Under the pieces are notes generated by a model. It made no database searches and had not been told where the DNA came from. It saw only the letters and a list, made by a program, of their open reading frames with translations. The position numbers and the translations under genes were made by a program. From JAKVAV01 sp047632755 (GTDB taxonomy: Bacteria; Bacteroidota; Bacteroidia; Flavobacteriales_D; Cryomorphaceae), in NCBI GenBank assembly GCA_047632755.1, contig JBLIDT010000002.1, positions 1 through 64,000 on the forward strand: a stretch of DNA of 64,000 nucleotides. The letters are read 5' to 3'. Shown here piece after piece: positions 15,884 to 25,043 of this stretch. Positions within the stretch are counted from its first letter, which is position 1. Each line of letters opens with the position of its first letter.

Positions 15884-17782
15884 TTACGCCTCAAGCTTCG
15901 TCGTCACTTCTTCCCATTCCACCATTTTCTTATCAAGTTTTTTCCCTGCCGTTTCTTTTGCTGAATTATGAGACTGAATACTTTCTGGATCACTGTGATC
16001 TATATTCGCTCTTTCCATTTCTAAATTAGCAATTTGACCCTCCACTTTTTCAATTTCTTTCTCCAGTGCAGCCAGTCGCTTGTTCAATTTCCACTTTTCT
16101 TTCTCGGACACTCCAGCGCTTTTCTTGGCTTTAGCCTTGGGCGTATTTTTGATGTATTCATATTGCTTGATACTTTCGGATCGCTTTATTTCAAGAAACT
16201 CAGAAATAGATCCTGGAAATGTAGTGATGGAAGAATCGTGCATTTCGATCACAGGATTGGCTAAGCCTTGAAGAAAATCTCTATCGTGAGAAACAACCAA
16301 TAATGTTCCATCATAAGCCATAATGGCTTGCTTAAGAACCTCTTTTGACTGCATGTCCAAGTGGTTCGTTGGCTCATCGAGAATCAAAAAATTGTATTGA
16401 TGAAGCATGAGCTTGCAAAGAGCTAGACGTGCTTTTTCACCTCCAGAGAGCACTTTGACTTTCTTGTATACATCATCGCCGCTAAACATGAACGATCCCA
16501 AAAGAGAACGCACTTTTTTACGGTATTCTCCCGTTGCCTCATTCTCAATGACTTCAAGAGCAGTAAGATTGGGAGGGAGTTCGTCACTTTGATTTTGGGT
16601 GTAGTATCCCACATCAACATTATACCCCAATTCACACTCACCCTCATAACTCGTTTCGCCCGCGATGACTTTTGTCATAGTGGTTTTACCAACTCCGTTT
16701 TTCCCGATGAGAGCTACTTTTTGCCCTCTAAGGATTTCGAAATCAATGCCTTTAAAAATCTGCTTTGAGCCGTATGATTTTGACAGTCCTGTTCCTTTTA
16801 CCACGACTTTTCCCGCTCGAGGTGCAGGCTGAAAGCGAAAACCCATCGAAGAGTCATCTTCTTCATCGACCTCGATTCGCTCCATTTTGTCCAATTTCTT
16901 AATCAGACTCTGCGCGAAAGCTGCCTTATTTGCCTTTGCCCTGAATTTATTAATCAGTTCTTCCGTTTGCTTGATCTCTCTTTCCTGATTTTTCTTAGCC
17001 TCTATTTGCTTTTCAATCACGTCGCGTCTCAGCTCAACAAATCGCGAATAAGCCGCATTATAATCGAAAAGTGACCCATTGATCAATTCGACTGTGCGGT
17101 TGGTCACGTTGTCTAGGAATAGCCGATCGTGAGAAATAAGAACCACCGCTCCAGAGTAATTCTTCAAATAATCCTCTAACCATTGAATGGATTCAATATC
17201 CAGGTGATTGGTCGGCTCATCGAGAAGCAACAAGTCAGGTTTTTGAAGAAGGATTTTAGCCAAAGCAACCCTCATTTGCCATCCACCGCTAAAAGAAGCT
17301 AGAGGCTTTTGAAATTCTTCTGCCAGAAATCCGAGGCCTAAAAGAACGAGATCAATCTGCTGATCTTGGGAGTCGACATCATAGATTCCAAGCTGAGTGG
17401 AGATTCGGTTCAACTCTTCAGCTAGATCTAGATATTCATCACTTTCATAGTCTTCCCTTTCGGTAAGTTCTTGGGAAATTGATTCTATCTTTTGTTCCAA
17501 AAGCTGAGTGACTTCGAACGCTTTTGAAACCTCCGCTTTCACTGAAAGTGTAGAATTGAATACTAACTCCTGCGGGAGGTAACCGACGACATACTCTTTG
17601 GGCTTGGAAACTCCTCCTTCATCTGTTCCTTGGTCGCCGATAATAACCTTGAACAAGGTCGTTTTTCCAGCGCCATTTTTCCCAACTAGCCCAATTTTAT
17701 CGTTCTCGCCTATAAACAGGTCAATCCCATCGAAGATGGGACGTTGGGCAAAATTCAAACGTATATTCTCTAGTCTAAACAT
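15884..17782 (-). CDS. ABC-F family ATPase (translation factor type)
   Basis: 632 residues from ATG 17782 (MFRLENIRLNFAQRPIFD); an ATG at 17800 lies inside the terminator stem of the upstream operon and is less likely. Two ATP-binding cassettes without membrane segments: Walker A GKNGAGKT and GKNGVGKT, signatures ASFSGGWQMR and LSGGEKARL, Walker B LLLLDEPTNHLD and FLILDEPTNHLD, with a charged linker between them. The C-terminal ~80 residues are a Lys/Glu-rich coiled coil as in Uup-like members. ABC-F proteins bind the ribosomal E site and relieve stalls; some give antibiotic resistance. The exact subfamily is not decided. Confidence 0.93.
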   Translation of the reverse strand: MFRLENIRLNFAQRPIFDGIDLFIGENDKIGLVGKNGAGKTTLFKVIIGDQGTDEGGVSKPKEYVVGYLPQELVFNSTLSVKAEVSKAFEVTQLLEQKIESISQELTEREDYESDEYLDLAEELNRISTQLGIYDVDSQDQQIDLVLLGLGFLAEEFQKPLASFSGGWQMRVALAKILLQKPDLLLLDEPTNHLDIESIQWLEDYLKNYSGAVVLISHDRLFLDNVTNRTVELINGSLFDYNAAYSRFVELRRDVIEKQIEAKKNQEREIKQTEELINKFRAKANKAAFAQSLIKKLDKMERIEVDEEDDSSMGFRFQPAPRAGKVVVKGTGLSKSYGSKQIFKGIDFEILRGQKVALIGKNGVGKTTMTKVIAGETSYEGECELGYNVDVGYYTQNQSDELPPNLTALEVIENEATGEYRKKVRSLLGSFMFSGDDVYKKVKVLSGGEKARLALCKLMLHQYNFLILDEPTNHLDMQSKEVLKQAIMAYDGTLLVVSHDRDFLQGLANPVIEMHDSSITTFPGSISEFLEIKRSESIKQYEYIKNTPKAKAKKSAGVSEKEKWKLNKRLAALEKEIEKVEGQIANLEMERANIDHSDPESIQSHNSAKETAGKKLDKKMVEWEEVTTKLEA

Positions 17783-17786
17783 AAAG

Positions 17787-17819
17787 CAAAAAAGCACCAT
17801 GCGCTAGCATGATGCTTTT
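17787..17819 (-). terminator. Terminator of the porP-gldKLMN operon
   Basis: On the minus strand AAAAGCATCATGC (17819-17807), TAGC loop, GCATGGTGCTTTT (17802-17790) with one T-G pair, continuing into T's. It lies between the gldN stop and the ABC-F start. Confidence 0.85.
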
Positions 17820-17841
17820 GAATTCGATTTATAAAAAATGA

Positions 17842-18705
17842 TTAAAAACTCCAGAGATCATGTTCCATGATAAATAGCTTCTCCTTCACTTGTTCGGCCT
17901 CGAGCAGTCTGTCAATTCCAGAGTAAACATCATCTAGCTTACGGTCATAAACATTGGATTCTTTAACGATAGTTGAGTTGAACATTCTCTTTTGAAACAA
18001 GTCATCAAAAGAACGTCTTTCAGAGTCATTAAATCGGTTAAAAGAATCCCAGTTGGCAAATACATACCTACACTCGGGAAAGTACAACCAAAATAGTGTC
18101 TCGTACGCTCCAGTGGCTTCACCGTTCTCATCTCTACGCTCTTTTAAGGGAGCGATACCAATGATGCGGACATAACGCTCAGAGCGCTGCTTGTCAAAAA
18201 ACCAGTCTTCCTTAACTCTATATCTTTTGATGTCTTGAGAAGTTGTTTTGATCACCTGGTAAACAGGTACTAATTCACCAGTATCAGGATCCTCAGTAAA
18301 GGTGGTATCAGGCTTTTCGAGCATACTCTGCACGTCGCTTCTGAGAAGTGGTGTGCGGAAATCATCCTCTCTGCCAGTAACCCCTGTGCTGTATGCAGTG
18401 ATCGAACCTTCCACCAACAAGGCATCTTTGATCACGTCAAAGAGACTCTTCATTCCATTGGATTCTTCCAACGGGAAGTAAAGAGGCATATTCATCTTCT
18501 CGCGAAGATCAATATCCTGCCAGATACGCTTGGCAAACATTACGTCGGCCTCACGAATGAAAGGATACTGAATAACCTTCTTGGTTTTGTTGTGCTCCTT
18601 AATCCAAGCGCCGTCCAAAACGGTTTGGGCTTGAACTTGAGATCCGCTTAAAAAAGCAAACGAACCAATTAAAAGAGCCAGTACAAGATGAGATTTCCTC
18701 TTCAT
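17842..18705 (-). CDS. gldN: Gliding motility / type IX secretion protein GldN
   Basis: 287 residues from ATG 18705; an in-frame TTG at 18714 is less likely. A cleavable signal peptide ends near QVQAQ. The body has GldN family sequence (READVMFAKRIWQDIDLREK; EDWFFDKQRSERYVRIIGIAP; YETLFWLYFPECR). GldN (PorN) sits in the periplasm with GldK as the ring/cage linked to the GldLM motor and is needed for type IX secretion. Last gene of the operon. Confidence 0.94.
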   Translation of the reverse strand: MKRKSHLVLALLIGSFAFLSGSQVQAQTVLDGAWIKEHNKTKKVIQYPFIREADVMFAKRIWQDIDLREKMNMPLYFPLEESNGMKSLFDVIKDALLVEGSITAYSTGVTGREDDFRTPLLRSDVQSMLEKPDTTFTEDPDTGELVPVYQVIKTTSQDIKRYRVKEDWFFDKQRSERYVRIIGIAPLKERRDENGEATGAYETLFWLYFPECRYVFANWDSFNRFNDSERRSFDDLFQKRMFNSTIVKESNVYDRKLDDVYSGIDRLLEAEQVKEKLFIMEHDLWSF

Positions 18706-18716
18706 AATGATCAAAT

Positions 18717-20399
18717 TTATAATATTCGCAAAGTAATACCTGCCAGTTTTCTAATTGTGCCATCGGGCGCAGTCGCCTTTATGTTCTCAACGCTAACTGT
18801 CTGGTTCCTCCTAGTTTCTCTCAGTAGCTCTTTTTGTTCAGCCGTCAACCTATTGCTAGTCGAAGAGAGAATCTTCACATCTGCACCATTCGTAACTGCA
18901 ATGTCGAAGGAACGTATCGGGTAATTCAAATCAAAAACGAAATCCTTCAAGTCGGCGATTACTCCAAGGGAAGCAGTCAAATCAGACTTTCTCACCGTAT
19001 TATCGACCGCAGTCTTTCCAGCAAACTTAGCGACAGGATCAGGAACAGATTTCAAACGGAACTTAAATTGTCCCATATTCTTCTTCTGTCCTTGAATTTC
19101 GGCAGAGACACTAACAATAGCCTCTGAGCCTGTTTTTACATTCGCAACATAGGAACCATCTGGTTTCTTAGATAGACTACCAGTGCTGATTGTAGCTGTC
19201 AGAGCATCCTGAGGTATTCCAGGAACCGAAACTTCTATTGGATTTTCAATTCCCCGATACAACACATTCATTTTTGTTGCTGACACAACCAAACTAGGTT
19301 TGGCCACTTCATACTCAACAATGAACTTGTATGGCTCTTCTGCCTTAGTAGCAGGGTTTCGGAACTTAATAATACCTTCCCAATGCTTATCTCCTACACC
19401 TCGGGCAGGTATAGCCAATCGACCAAAACCGTCGGCACCAACTTTCACAACAGAAGTCTGACCTTCAGGAAGAGTTACCACACCACTATCTAGCTCAAGA
19501 CCTTCTGGCCCTAAATCGATGCCAGGTAGATTTGTATTGTCATAAGCTGCCAAGAAAACCTTCGCTCTGAAAGAATCACCTTCTAGAATGTATGTTTTCT
19601 CAGGAATAACAATAGGAGCTAATTGAGTAAACTTGTAAGAAGCCGCCTCAACGCCAGCAAAAAGGTATCCGAGAACATCCGACTCAGCATTTCGCACATC
19701 GGCTTGAAGCTTACTCAAAAGAGTAGTCGTTGCTGCAAGTGGAACATCAGAGAAATTCAAGGCTTCCCAATTCGTGGTAGTCCCTGAAGCATCTTTGTAC
19801 TTTTCAGGAAATGTAAATAAGCTGTCTATGGCGGATTGAACGGTCGCATTTCCCTGAGCCATGGCTTTTAGATTGCTTCCATAATCCACTAGCTTCTGCT
19901 TCAATACAGTTGCTCGGTAGTTGTTTCCATCCTCGTGGTCATTGTCTCGGGGCGCATCTGGCTCAGCACCAACCATCAGGTTGGTATTGCTGAGATAGTT
20001 GTCTTTACCATTTACGTATTGAAGTCCCAAAATCGTATCCTTTCCGATCTCATTCTTACCAATCACTTCCTCCATTGTCAAACCTTCTGTTTCAGCTATA
20101 GTTTTAGCCTTAATCAGGTCCATATGGTGGATAAGCTCTTTGGCTTGAGTGCGCAACTCTTGAGCTTGTTCCCAAGCTGCTCCATACTTTTCTTGATTTT
20201 CGTTGAAGGAAGCATTGAAGGCACCGTATTGGCCTGCAAGCTTTCCATCAAAAGTAACCATAGTGGTTTCCAGACCTTTATTGATCGTGATAAACGCGTC
20301 CAAGATTTCTTTCGAAACGTTAAGGGCCAAAAGAGCAGTCAGTACGAGATACATCATACCAATCATCTTCTGCCTCGGGGATTCTTTTCCTCCTGCCAT
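18717..20399 (-). CDS. gldM: Gliding motility / type IX secretion motor protein GldM
   Basis: 560 residues, somewhat longer than the ~520 typical. A short cytoplasmic N-terminus with Arg9 (ESPRQKM) is followed by one membrane helix (MIGMMYLVLTALLALNV) and a large periplasmic region of consecutive beta domains. The conserved Arg near position 9 is the residue reported to pair with the membrane Glu of GldL. Two GldM chains inside a GldL pentamer form the proton-driven rotary motor that powers secretion and gliding. The gldL stop lies 27 nt upstream. Confidence 0.96.
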   Translation of the reverse strand: MAGGKESPRQKMIGMMYLVLTALLALNVSKEILDAFITINKGLETTMVTFDGKLAGQYGAFNASFNENQEKYGAAWEQAQELRTQAKELIHHMDLIKAKTIAETEGLTMEEVIGKNEIGKDTILGLQYVNGKDNYLSNTNLMVGAEPDAPRDNDHEDGNNYRATVLKQKLVDYGSNLKAMAQGNATVQSAIDSLFTFPEKYKDASGTTTNWEALNFSDVPLAATTTLLSKLQADVRNAESDVLGYLFAGVEAASYKFTQLAPIVIPEKTYILEGDSFRAKVFLAAYDNTNLPGIDLGPEGLELDSGVVTLPEGQTSVVKVGADGFGRLAIPARGVGDKHWEGIIKFRNPATKAEEPYKFIVEYEVAKPSLVVSATKMNVLYRGIENPIEVSVPGIPQDALTATISTGSLSKKPDGSYVANVKTGSEAIVSVSAEIQGQKKNMGQFKFRLKSVPDPVAKFAGKTAVDNTVRKSDLTASLGVIADLKDFVFDLNYPIRSFDIAVTNGADVKILSSTSNRLTAEQKELLRETRRNQTVSVENIKATAPDGTIRKLAGITLRIL

Positions 20400-20426
20400 G
20401 TCTTAAGACTTTGTTTTAAGAGTTAA

Positions 20427-21215
20427 TTAGACGTTAACAGAGGCAGGTGCGCTCATCGCAGAGAGCATATTGCCATAAACCGTGTTCAGTCGAGAAAGAT
20501 TCGAAGCCAACTCAGAGATATTCTCTTTGTACTTCTTGGTATCCTCAACAGAATCGTTAAGATTCGTCATCAATTCAGTAATTCCACTGTACAATTGAGA
20601 TGAATTCTGAAGTTCTTGAAGCTGAGTTTCATACATGCTATTCAACTCGGCCAGATTAGAACTCATCTTCTTTAAGTGTTCACCTGTTGCAGCTCCTTCA
20701 ACTTGCCCTTCAGTAAGAACCGTTAAGGCTGCTGAAGCTTTTACATAAGAATCTGACAGTTCACCCACTTTAGCAGAAGCGCCTTTCAAGGATTCTGCAT
20801 ATTCGTTGGTAGCTGCAGAGGCATCGGACATGTCATTAAGCTTCTCAGCCTGACTACTCAAACTGCGCAAACCGTTGCCCAAACTAGCTATTAACTCTGG
20901 CTCGATCTTCGCCTCTTCCAGCATATGATCAAGTTGCTCTGTAATGGACTGGTCATCTTTGTGTCCAAGTGATTCTTTTGCTGGCTCACCTGTTCTTAGC
21001 TCCGGATAAACGAGCGACCAATCCAATTCTTCATGCACCGGCTCAAAAGCCGAAAAGAAGAAAATGACTGCCTCTGTAGTCAAACCGACTACCAAAAGCG
21101 CACCTGCAAATGGCCAGTGTTGAATTTTAAAAAGTGCTCCAATAATCACTACAGCCGCTCCGATTCCGTAGAGCTTGGCCATAAACTTTTTCCATGATTT
21201 ACTTCCTGGTTTCAT
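20427..21215 (-). CDS. gldL: Gliding motility / type IX secretion motor protein GldL
   Basis: 262 residues. Two N-terminal membrane helices (about residues 15-30 and 36-57) are separated by KIQHWPF, the strongly conserved GldL loop. Glu48 in helix 2 (GLTTEAVIFF) is the likely proton-pathway glutamate. The rest is a cytoplasmic coiled-coil-rich tail. GldL forms the stator pentamer around GldM. Confidence 0.96.
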   Translation of the reverse strand: MKPGSKSWKKFMAKLYGIGAAVVIIGALFKIQHWPFAGALLVVGLTTEAVIFFFSAFEPVHEELDWSLVYPELRTGEPAKESLGHKDDQSITEQLDHMLEEAKIEPELIASLGNGLRSLSSQAEKLNDMSDASAATNEYAESLKGASAKVGELSDSYVKASAALTVLTEGQVEGAATGEHLKKMSSNLAELNSMYETQLQELQNSSQLYSGITELMTNLNDSVEDTKKYKENISELASNLSRLNTVYGNMLSAMSAPASVNV

Positions 21216-21292
21216 TTTCCTTGCTTTTAGAAATTGTTAATAATTCTTGCTGGTTTCAATAAGAAGAATTTGAATAAATGAAGATGAGGTTT

Positions 21293-22642
21293 TTAGTTCC
21301 AATCCTCGGAGTTCCCGGTCTTACCTCTGCCAAGGTAACTCATCACTGAGCGGAAACCAATGTAGCATTTAGCAGTATCTTGATACTCGTATGAGCGTGT
21401 TCCATTTTGAAGATAGTACATCACATCCTTCCAAGAACCTCCGCGAATAACTTTACGTTTCAGCGCCGGTGGATCGTCTGCCAAAGCATCATACTGGTAT
21501 TCGGGGTTTAGATCGTGAGCAAACTCATACACAGATTCGTCATAAGCCGTACTTGTCCATTCAGCAACGTTTCCTGACATGCAGTAAAGACCATAGCCGT
21601 TTGGTTCATATGAACGAACATCTACCGTAGTGCATCCGTCATCATCGACATAATCACCACGTTGAGGCTTAAAGTTGGCCAAAGGACAACCAAGGATATT
21701 TCTGATGTAAGGACCACCCCACGGATACGGATTCTTGTCTAAACCGCCACGAGCAGCATACTCCCATTCCGCTTCGGTAGGCAACCTAAATCTCTGAACG
21801 TATGTTTCACCGTTCTTCTGTTGCCACGAACTTAGTATTTGTGACCTCCAAACATTGAACGCTTTGGCTTGCTGCCAAGTAACTCCCACTACAGGATAAT
21901 TATCGTACGCAGGATGCCAGAAATAAGTTTCCGTCATTGGCTCATTGAACCCATAAGTGAAATCATGCACCCAAGCCAAAGTATCAGGATAGACATTAAT
22001 TATCTCTCTGATAATAAACTTGCTTCTATCAGTGTGACCACGAATAGCATTGTTCTGCCCCTTGATATTGGTGTAGGACAAATCCAAATCTCGACCAGAT
22101 TTGCTAGCTGCAGCCTTGAGGTCTATCCAGAAGTATTCAAATTTAAGCTTTCGGGTATCTATTTCTTTCCTTCTGTAGAATCGCTCGTATTCGGGCAAAA
22201 ATAAATCTGCCAGTTCCTCGCGTTCATCTTCGCCGTTCCATTCTATTCCTTCATCCCAATTGATAATTGGGGGATCAATAATTTCGCCGTACTCATCTTC
22301 TTCTATGACGTGCTCGCCTATACCTGCTTCACCTAAATATCTGTGGGCAATTGAATCCCTCACCCAGTAGACAAACTGTCGATATTCATTATTGGATATT
22401 TCGGTATCATCCATGTAAAACGCCGAGACGGTCACACGCTTCGTGTTATTCACCTGAGCGTAAGGAACATCTTGATCATCAGATCCCATGACATAACTCC
22501 CAAAATGAATGTAATTCATTCCATAAGGATTGTACTGAATCCAATCCTCTCTCGGCGCTACGCCGACAAGTTCGCCTCGGTTTCCACCTACACAACTCGC
22601 CAAAGTTGAGGCAACTAACAGAAATAATATGATTCTTTTCAT
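21293..22642 (-). CDS. gldK: Gliding motility / type IX secretion lipoprotein GldK
   Basis: 449 residues. Lipoprotein signal with lipobox ending LASC at about Cys16. The bulk is a formylglycine-generating-enzyme (SUMF1)-like fold: VTWQQAKAFNVWRS, RLPTEAEWEYAARGG, CMSGNVAEWTSTAYD, KVIRGGSWKD and the final GFRSV. GldK is an outer-membrane-tethered ring component with GldN; the enzyme fold is used structurally. Preceded by the porP/sprF-like gene. Confidence 0.96.
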   Translation of the reverse strand: MKRIILFLLVASTLASCVGGNRGELVGVAPREDWIQYNPYGMNYIHFGSYVMGSDDQDVPYAQVNNTKRVTVSAFYMDDTEISNNEYRQFVYWVRDSIAHRYLGEAGIGEHVIEEDEYGEIIDPPIINWDEGIEWNGEDEREELADLFLPEYERFYRRKEIDTRKLKFEYFWIDLKAAASKSGRDLDLSYTNIKGQNNAIRGHTDRSKFIIREIINVYPDTLAWVHDFTYGFNEPMTETYFWHPAYDNYPVVGVTWQQAKAFNVWRSQILSSWQQKNGETYVQRFRLPTEAEWEYAARGGLDKNPYPWGGPYIRNILGCPLANFKPQRGDYVDDDGCTTVDVRSYEPNGYGLYCMSGNVAEWTSTAYDESVYEFAHDLNPEYQYDALADDPPALKRKVIRGGSWKDVMYYLQNGTRSYEYQDTAKCYIGFRSVMSYLGRGKTGNSEDWN

Positions 22643-22727
22643 GCCTTACAGGTTATTAATCCTCAATAAAACGGTTTACAGCGACTTCTTTACGTCAGTA
22701 TCGCATTAATGGTTTCAAACAAATTCG

Positions 22728-23699
22728 CTAAAGGAAGCGTGGGTTTTTGTAAACACGTTTTGGTAATGGTTTTTGTAACTGATAGCAGTAGCCAAGCATT
22801 ATTTCGTGGCTTCCGCTACTGTAATTATTTAACTCTGAAGTAGTCAAGTCGTAAGAATACCCTATTCTCAAGTTGCTTTTTCCGTCAGGGAATTGATAGT
22901 TGTAGCCAGCCATTGGCGCTATCGCATCCTCGAGTCGGTAACTAACGCCTAACCAAAAAGTATTATTGTAAGTAGCCGTTGCATTAATATCTACTTGAGT
23001 AGAGGCTAGGTCTGTTTTCACTAGAGTTTGTGGCGACAAAGTTATCATTGGAGTCAACTCAAAGTCATAGCCTGCCATAAAGTAAAGGTGTCTGGCTACT
23101 TTAATATTAAGCTCGGACAAATCCCCCTCATTTAAATGCACGGCAGAGATACCTACATAATATTTAGGGTTGTACAAGTAAGCTCCAAATGAAGCATCAA
23201 AAGTTGACGCTTGCTGGGCTTGCTGAAGAATGGAGGGGTCGCCAATACCGCTTCCTAATCCACTACCAACGACATTGCCGTTGTCGTCGAAGTCATATGC
23301 TCTCCAATCAGTACTTAAGGAACTACTTAGAAGCCCTACTCCAACACCAAGAGCAAGCTTAGTAGAACCTGAAATTTTGATGTGGTATGCGTAAGAAAGT
23401 TTCAATGATGTCGTTGACTGCGGGCCAATTTCATCCAAATAGACCGTTGCTCCGATTCCACTTTTAATAGAATTAATAGGTCCTGATACATTGAGAAGTC
23501 CTGTAGAGGGCTGTCCTGAAAGACCAGACCACTGCTGTCTACCAATGAGGGTAGCACAGATAGCATCTTTGCTACCCGCAAAAGCTGGATTGACAGAAAG
23601 CCTGTCATACATAAATTGTGAGAATTGAGGGTCTTGTTGACCCCAAACCAAGGTGCTGCAAATTAGTAAGGAAGCTATTGAGAGGCTAAGTTTTTTCAT
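22728..23699 (-). CDS. PorP/SprF-family type IX secretion membrane protein
   Basis: 323 residues. Signal peptide to about residue 20 (LICSTLVWGQ), then QDPQFSQFMYDRLSVNPAFAG, the hallmark opening of the PorP/SprF family, and an outer-membrane barrel of alternating strands. PorP/SprF proteins anchor type IX cargo or bind PorE at the outer membrane. The genome probably has several paralogues; this one is the operon copy preceding gldK. Confidence 0.93.
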   Translation of the reverse strand: MKKLSLSIASLLICSTLVWGQQDPQFSQFMYDRLSVNPAFAGSKDAICATLIGRQQWSGLSGQPSTGLLNVSGPINSIKSGIGATVYLDEIGPQSTTSLKLSYAYHIKISGSTKLALGVGVGLLSSSLSTDWRAYDFDDNGNVVGSGLGSGIGDPSILQQAQQASTFDASFGAYLYNPKYYVGISAVHLNEGDLSELNIKVARHLYFMAGYDFELTPMITLSPQTLVKTDLASTQVDINATATYNNTFWLGVSYRLEDAIAPMAGYNYQFPDGKSNLRIGYSYDLTTSELNNYSSGSHEIMLGYCYQLQKPLPKRVYKNPRFL

Positions 23700-23729
23700 T
23701 CAGGTTCAATTGGTTTTCTAACGAAAACA

Positions 23730-23746
23730 ACCCCTTCTGGAGGGGT
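23730..23746 (-). other. 5' leader hairpin of the porP-gldKLMN transcript
   Basis: ACCCCT/AGGGGT arms separated by 5 nt lie 31 nt upstream of the porP-like start. No T run follows on the minus strand; it is probably a leader stem affecting mRNA stability or translation. Confidence 0.4.
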
Positions 23747-23767
23747 CATCTACCGCTAAGAACGTGG

Positions 23768-23799
23768 CTAAAATAAGTAAATATGCTTACTGACAAAAA
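23768..23799 (-). promoter_or_regulatory. Probable promoter of the porP-gldKLMN operon
   Basis: On the minus strand TTTTTG (23799-23794), 18 bp, then TATTTTAG (23775-23768): one mismatch from TAnnTTTG, with a good -33 and spacing. Confidence 0.5.
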
Positions 23800-23858
23800 T
23801 TTTTAACGTCACCCTTGCTTGTTATCTTAAGACAAAGAGGAATCCTAAAATTAATTTT

Positions 23859-25031
23859 TCACCCAAGTTTTCGATAAGTTTTCCACCAAAGGTCAGGCAT
23901 GTCTCCTTGGCTTGCCCTTTGGTAGTCATCATAGCCACAAGGCATAAGGTGGTGTCTATCAGAAAACTTAGAGCCTGTCACGGCGTATGGAATTTTCATC
24001 CACCACCTATCTGTCCTCTTACTTTTGAAAAAAACAAGGTCCTCTTTGTACTCTGGCAATTGCACTTTGTATTCCACAAAATTCTGCTTCTTAACTAAAG
24101 GAAATTCCTTGACTCGTCCGAGTAATCCTTCTAAAAAATACCATATCATCTGTGCAATAAGGGTGGCCTGCTGTCCATCTGAATCTCGATCTACATTGTA
24201 ATTGAAAACACCGAATGTAGAAACCTTGTCACTCATGCCAGAGTACCTCGCTATTCTACAAATTGATTCTCCATCAAAACCGTTTGGCTCAAAAGTTCCT
24301 GGCGCAGATTCATTCTTGACACTCATCATATCAATGGAAATCATATCAGAATTGCGAATAAGGGGCTCAGTGATTGTTGGATCCGACTTAATCTCACCAA
24401 TTCTAATGGATTCGAAATACATCTTCTCCATTAACTGCATCACTTCAGGGTCAGCATAATAAGTATGATAGCCCAAAATGGTGAGGTTAAAAAGGTAAGA
24501 TGGGTCATGAAGGACTATCTTACTGAGGTAATTCTGAATCGACAGTTGGTCGCGGAATTCTCCTAGGTCAATCCTGTTATCCACAATGGTGTGGTTCACG
24601 GGAACCTCTAACGCCTCATATCCTTGATGGATTGCAAAAGTGAGCTCCTGAGTACCGCCTAAAACAATAACAGGAATGTGGCGCGTGGTCAAATTTGCAA
24701 TGACTTGTTTTAACGCAGCATCAGTATCTTCAGGAGTTTCGCCCTGCTCGATATTTCCCAAATCTGCTCCCGCCATAGTTTCAGCAGGAGAAAAAAGTTC
24801 ATAAAGCTTTAGGCGCACTGCGTCTGGCGCCCCCGATTGATTTTCAAAATGAGACCTTCGAGACTCTTTTACTCCAACAATCGCAAACTTCACTCCTTCT
24901 AAATCGGGAAATGAGGAAGGACCGTGAATTCTGAGGGTATTGCCAACCTTGGTTCCCTCTTTGGTAGAATAGCCTGAAATAGAGCTTTCTAGAGGAGTGA
25001 AGAAATAAGAGATATCATCGACCCAGGACAT
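23859..25031 (-). CDS. Arginase/formimidoylglutamase-fold protein with degraded metal sites
   Basis: 390 residues. The ureohydrolase fold is recognisable (FAIVGVKESRRSHFENQSGAPDA start, VIVLGGTQELTFAIHQGYE, the SIDMMSVKNESAPG loop, NVDRDSDGQQATLIAQMIWYF). The Mn-binding motifs are altered: GGDH is GGTQ, DAHxD is DNRID, and DxDxxDP is DMMSVKN. About half of the six metal ligands are therefore missing, so hydrolysis of arginine, agmatine or formimidoylglutamate is unlikely. The ~50-residue C-terminal extension (ending DLWWKTYRKLG) is not part of arginase. It lies between topA and the type IX operon on the same strand. Confidence 0.75.
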   Translation of the reverse strand: MSWVDDISYFFTPLESSISGYSTKEGTKVGNTLRIHGPSSFPDLEGVKFAIVGVKESRRSHFENQSGAPDAVRLKLYELFSPAETMAGADLGNIEQGETPEDTDAALKQVIANLTTRHIPVIVLGGTQELTFAIHQGYEALEVPVNHTIVDNRIDLGEFRDQLSIQNYLSKIVLHDPSYLFNLTILGYHTYYADPEVMQLMEKMYFESIRIGEIKSDPTITEPLIRNSDMISIDMMSVKNESAPGTFEPNGFDGESICRIARYSGMSDKVSTFGVFNYNVDRDSDGQQATLIAQMIWYFLEGLLGRVKEFPLVKKQNFVEYKVQLPEYKEDLVFFKSKRTDRWWMKIPYAVTGSKFSDRHHLMPCGYDDYQRASQGDMPDLWWKTYRKLG

Positions 25032-25043
25032 ATATAAAGATGT

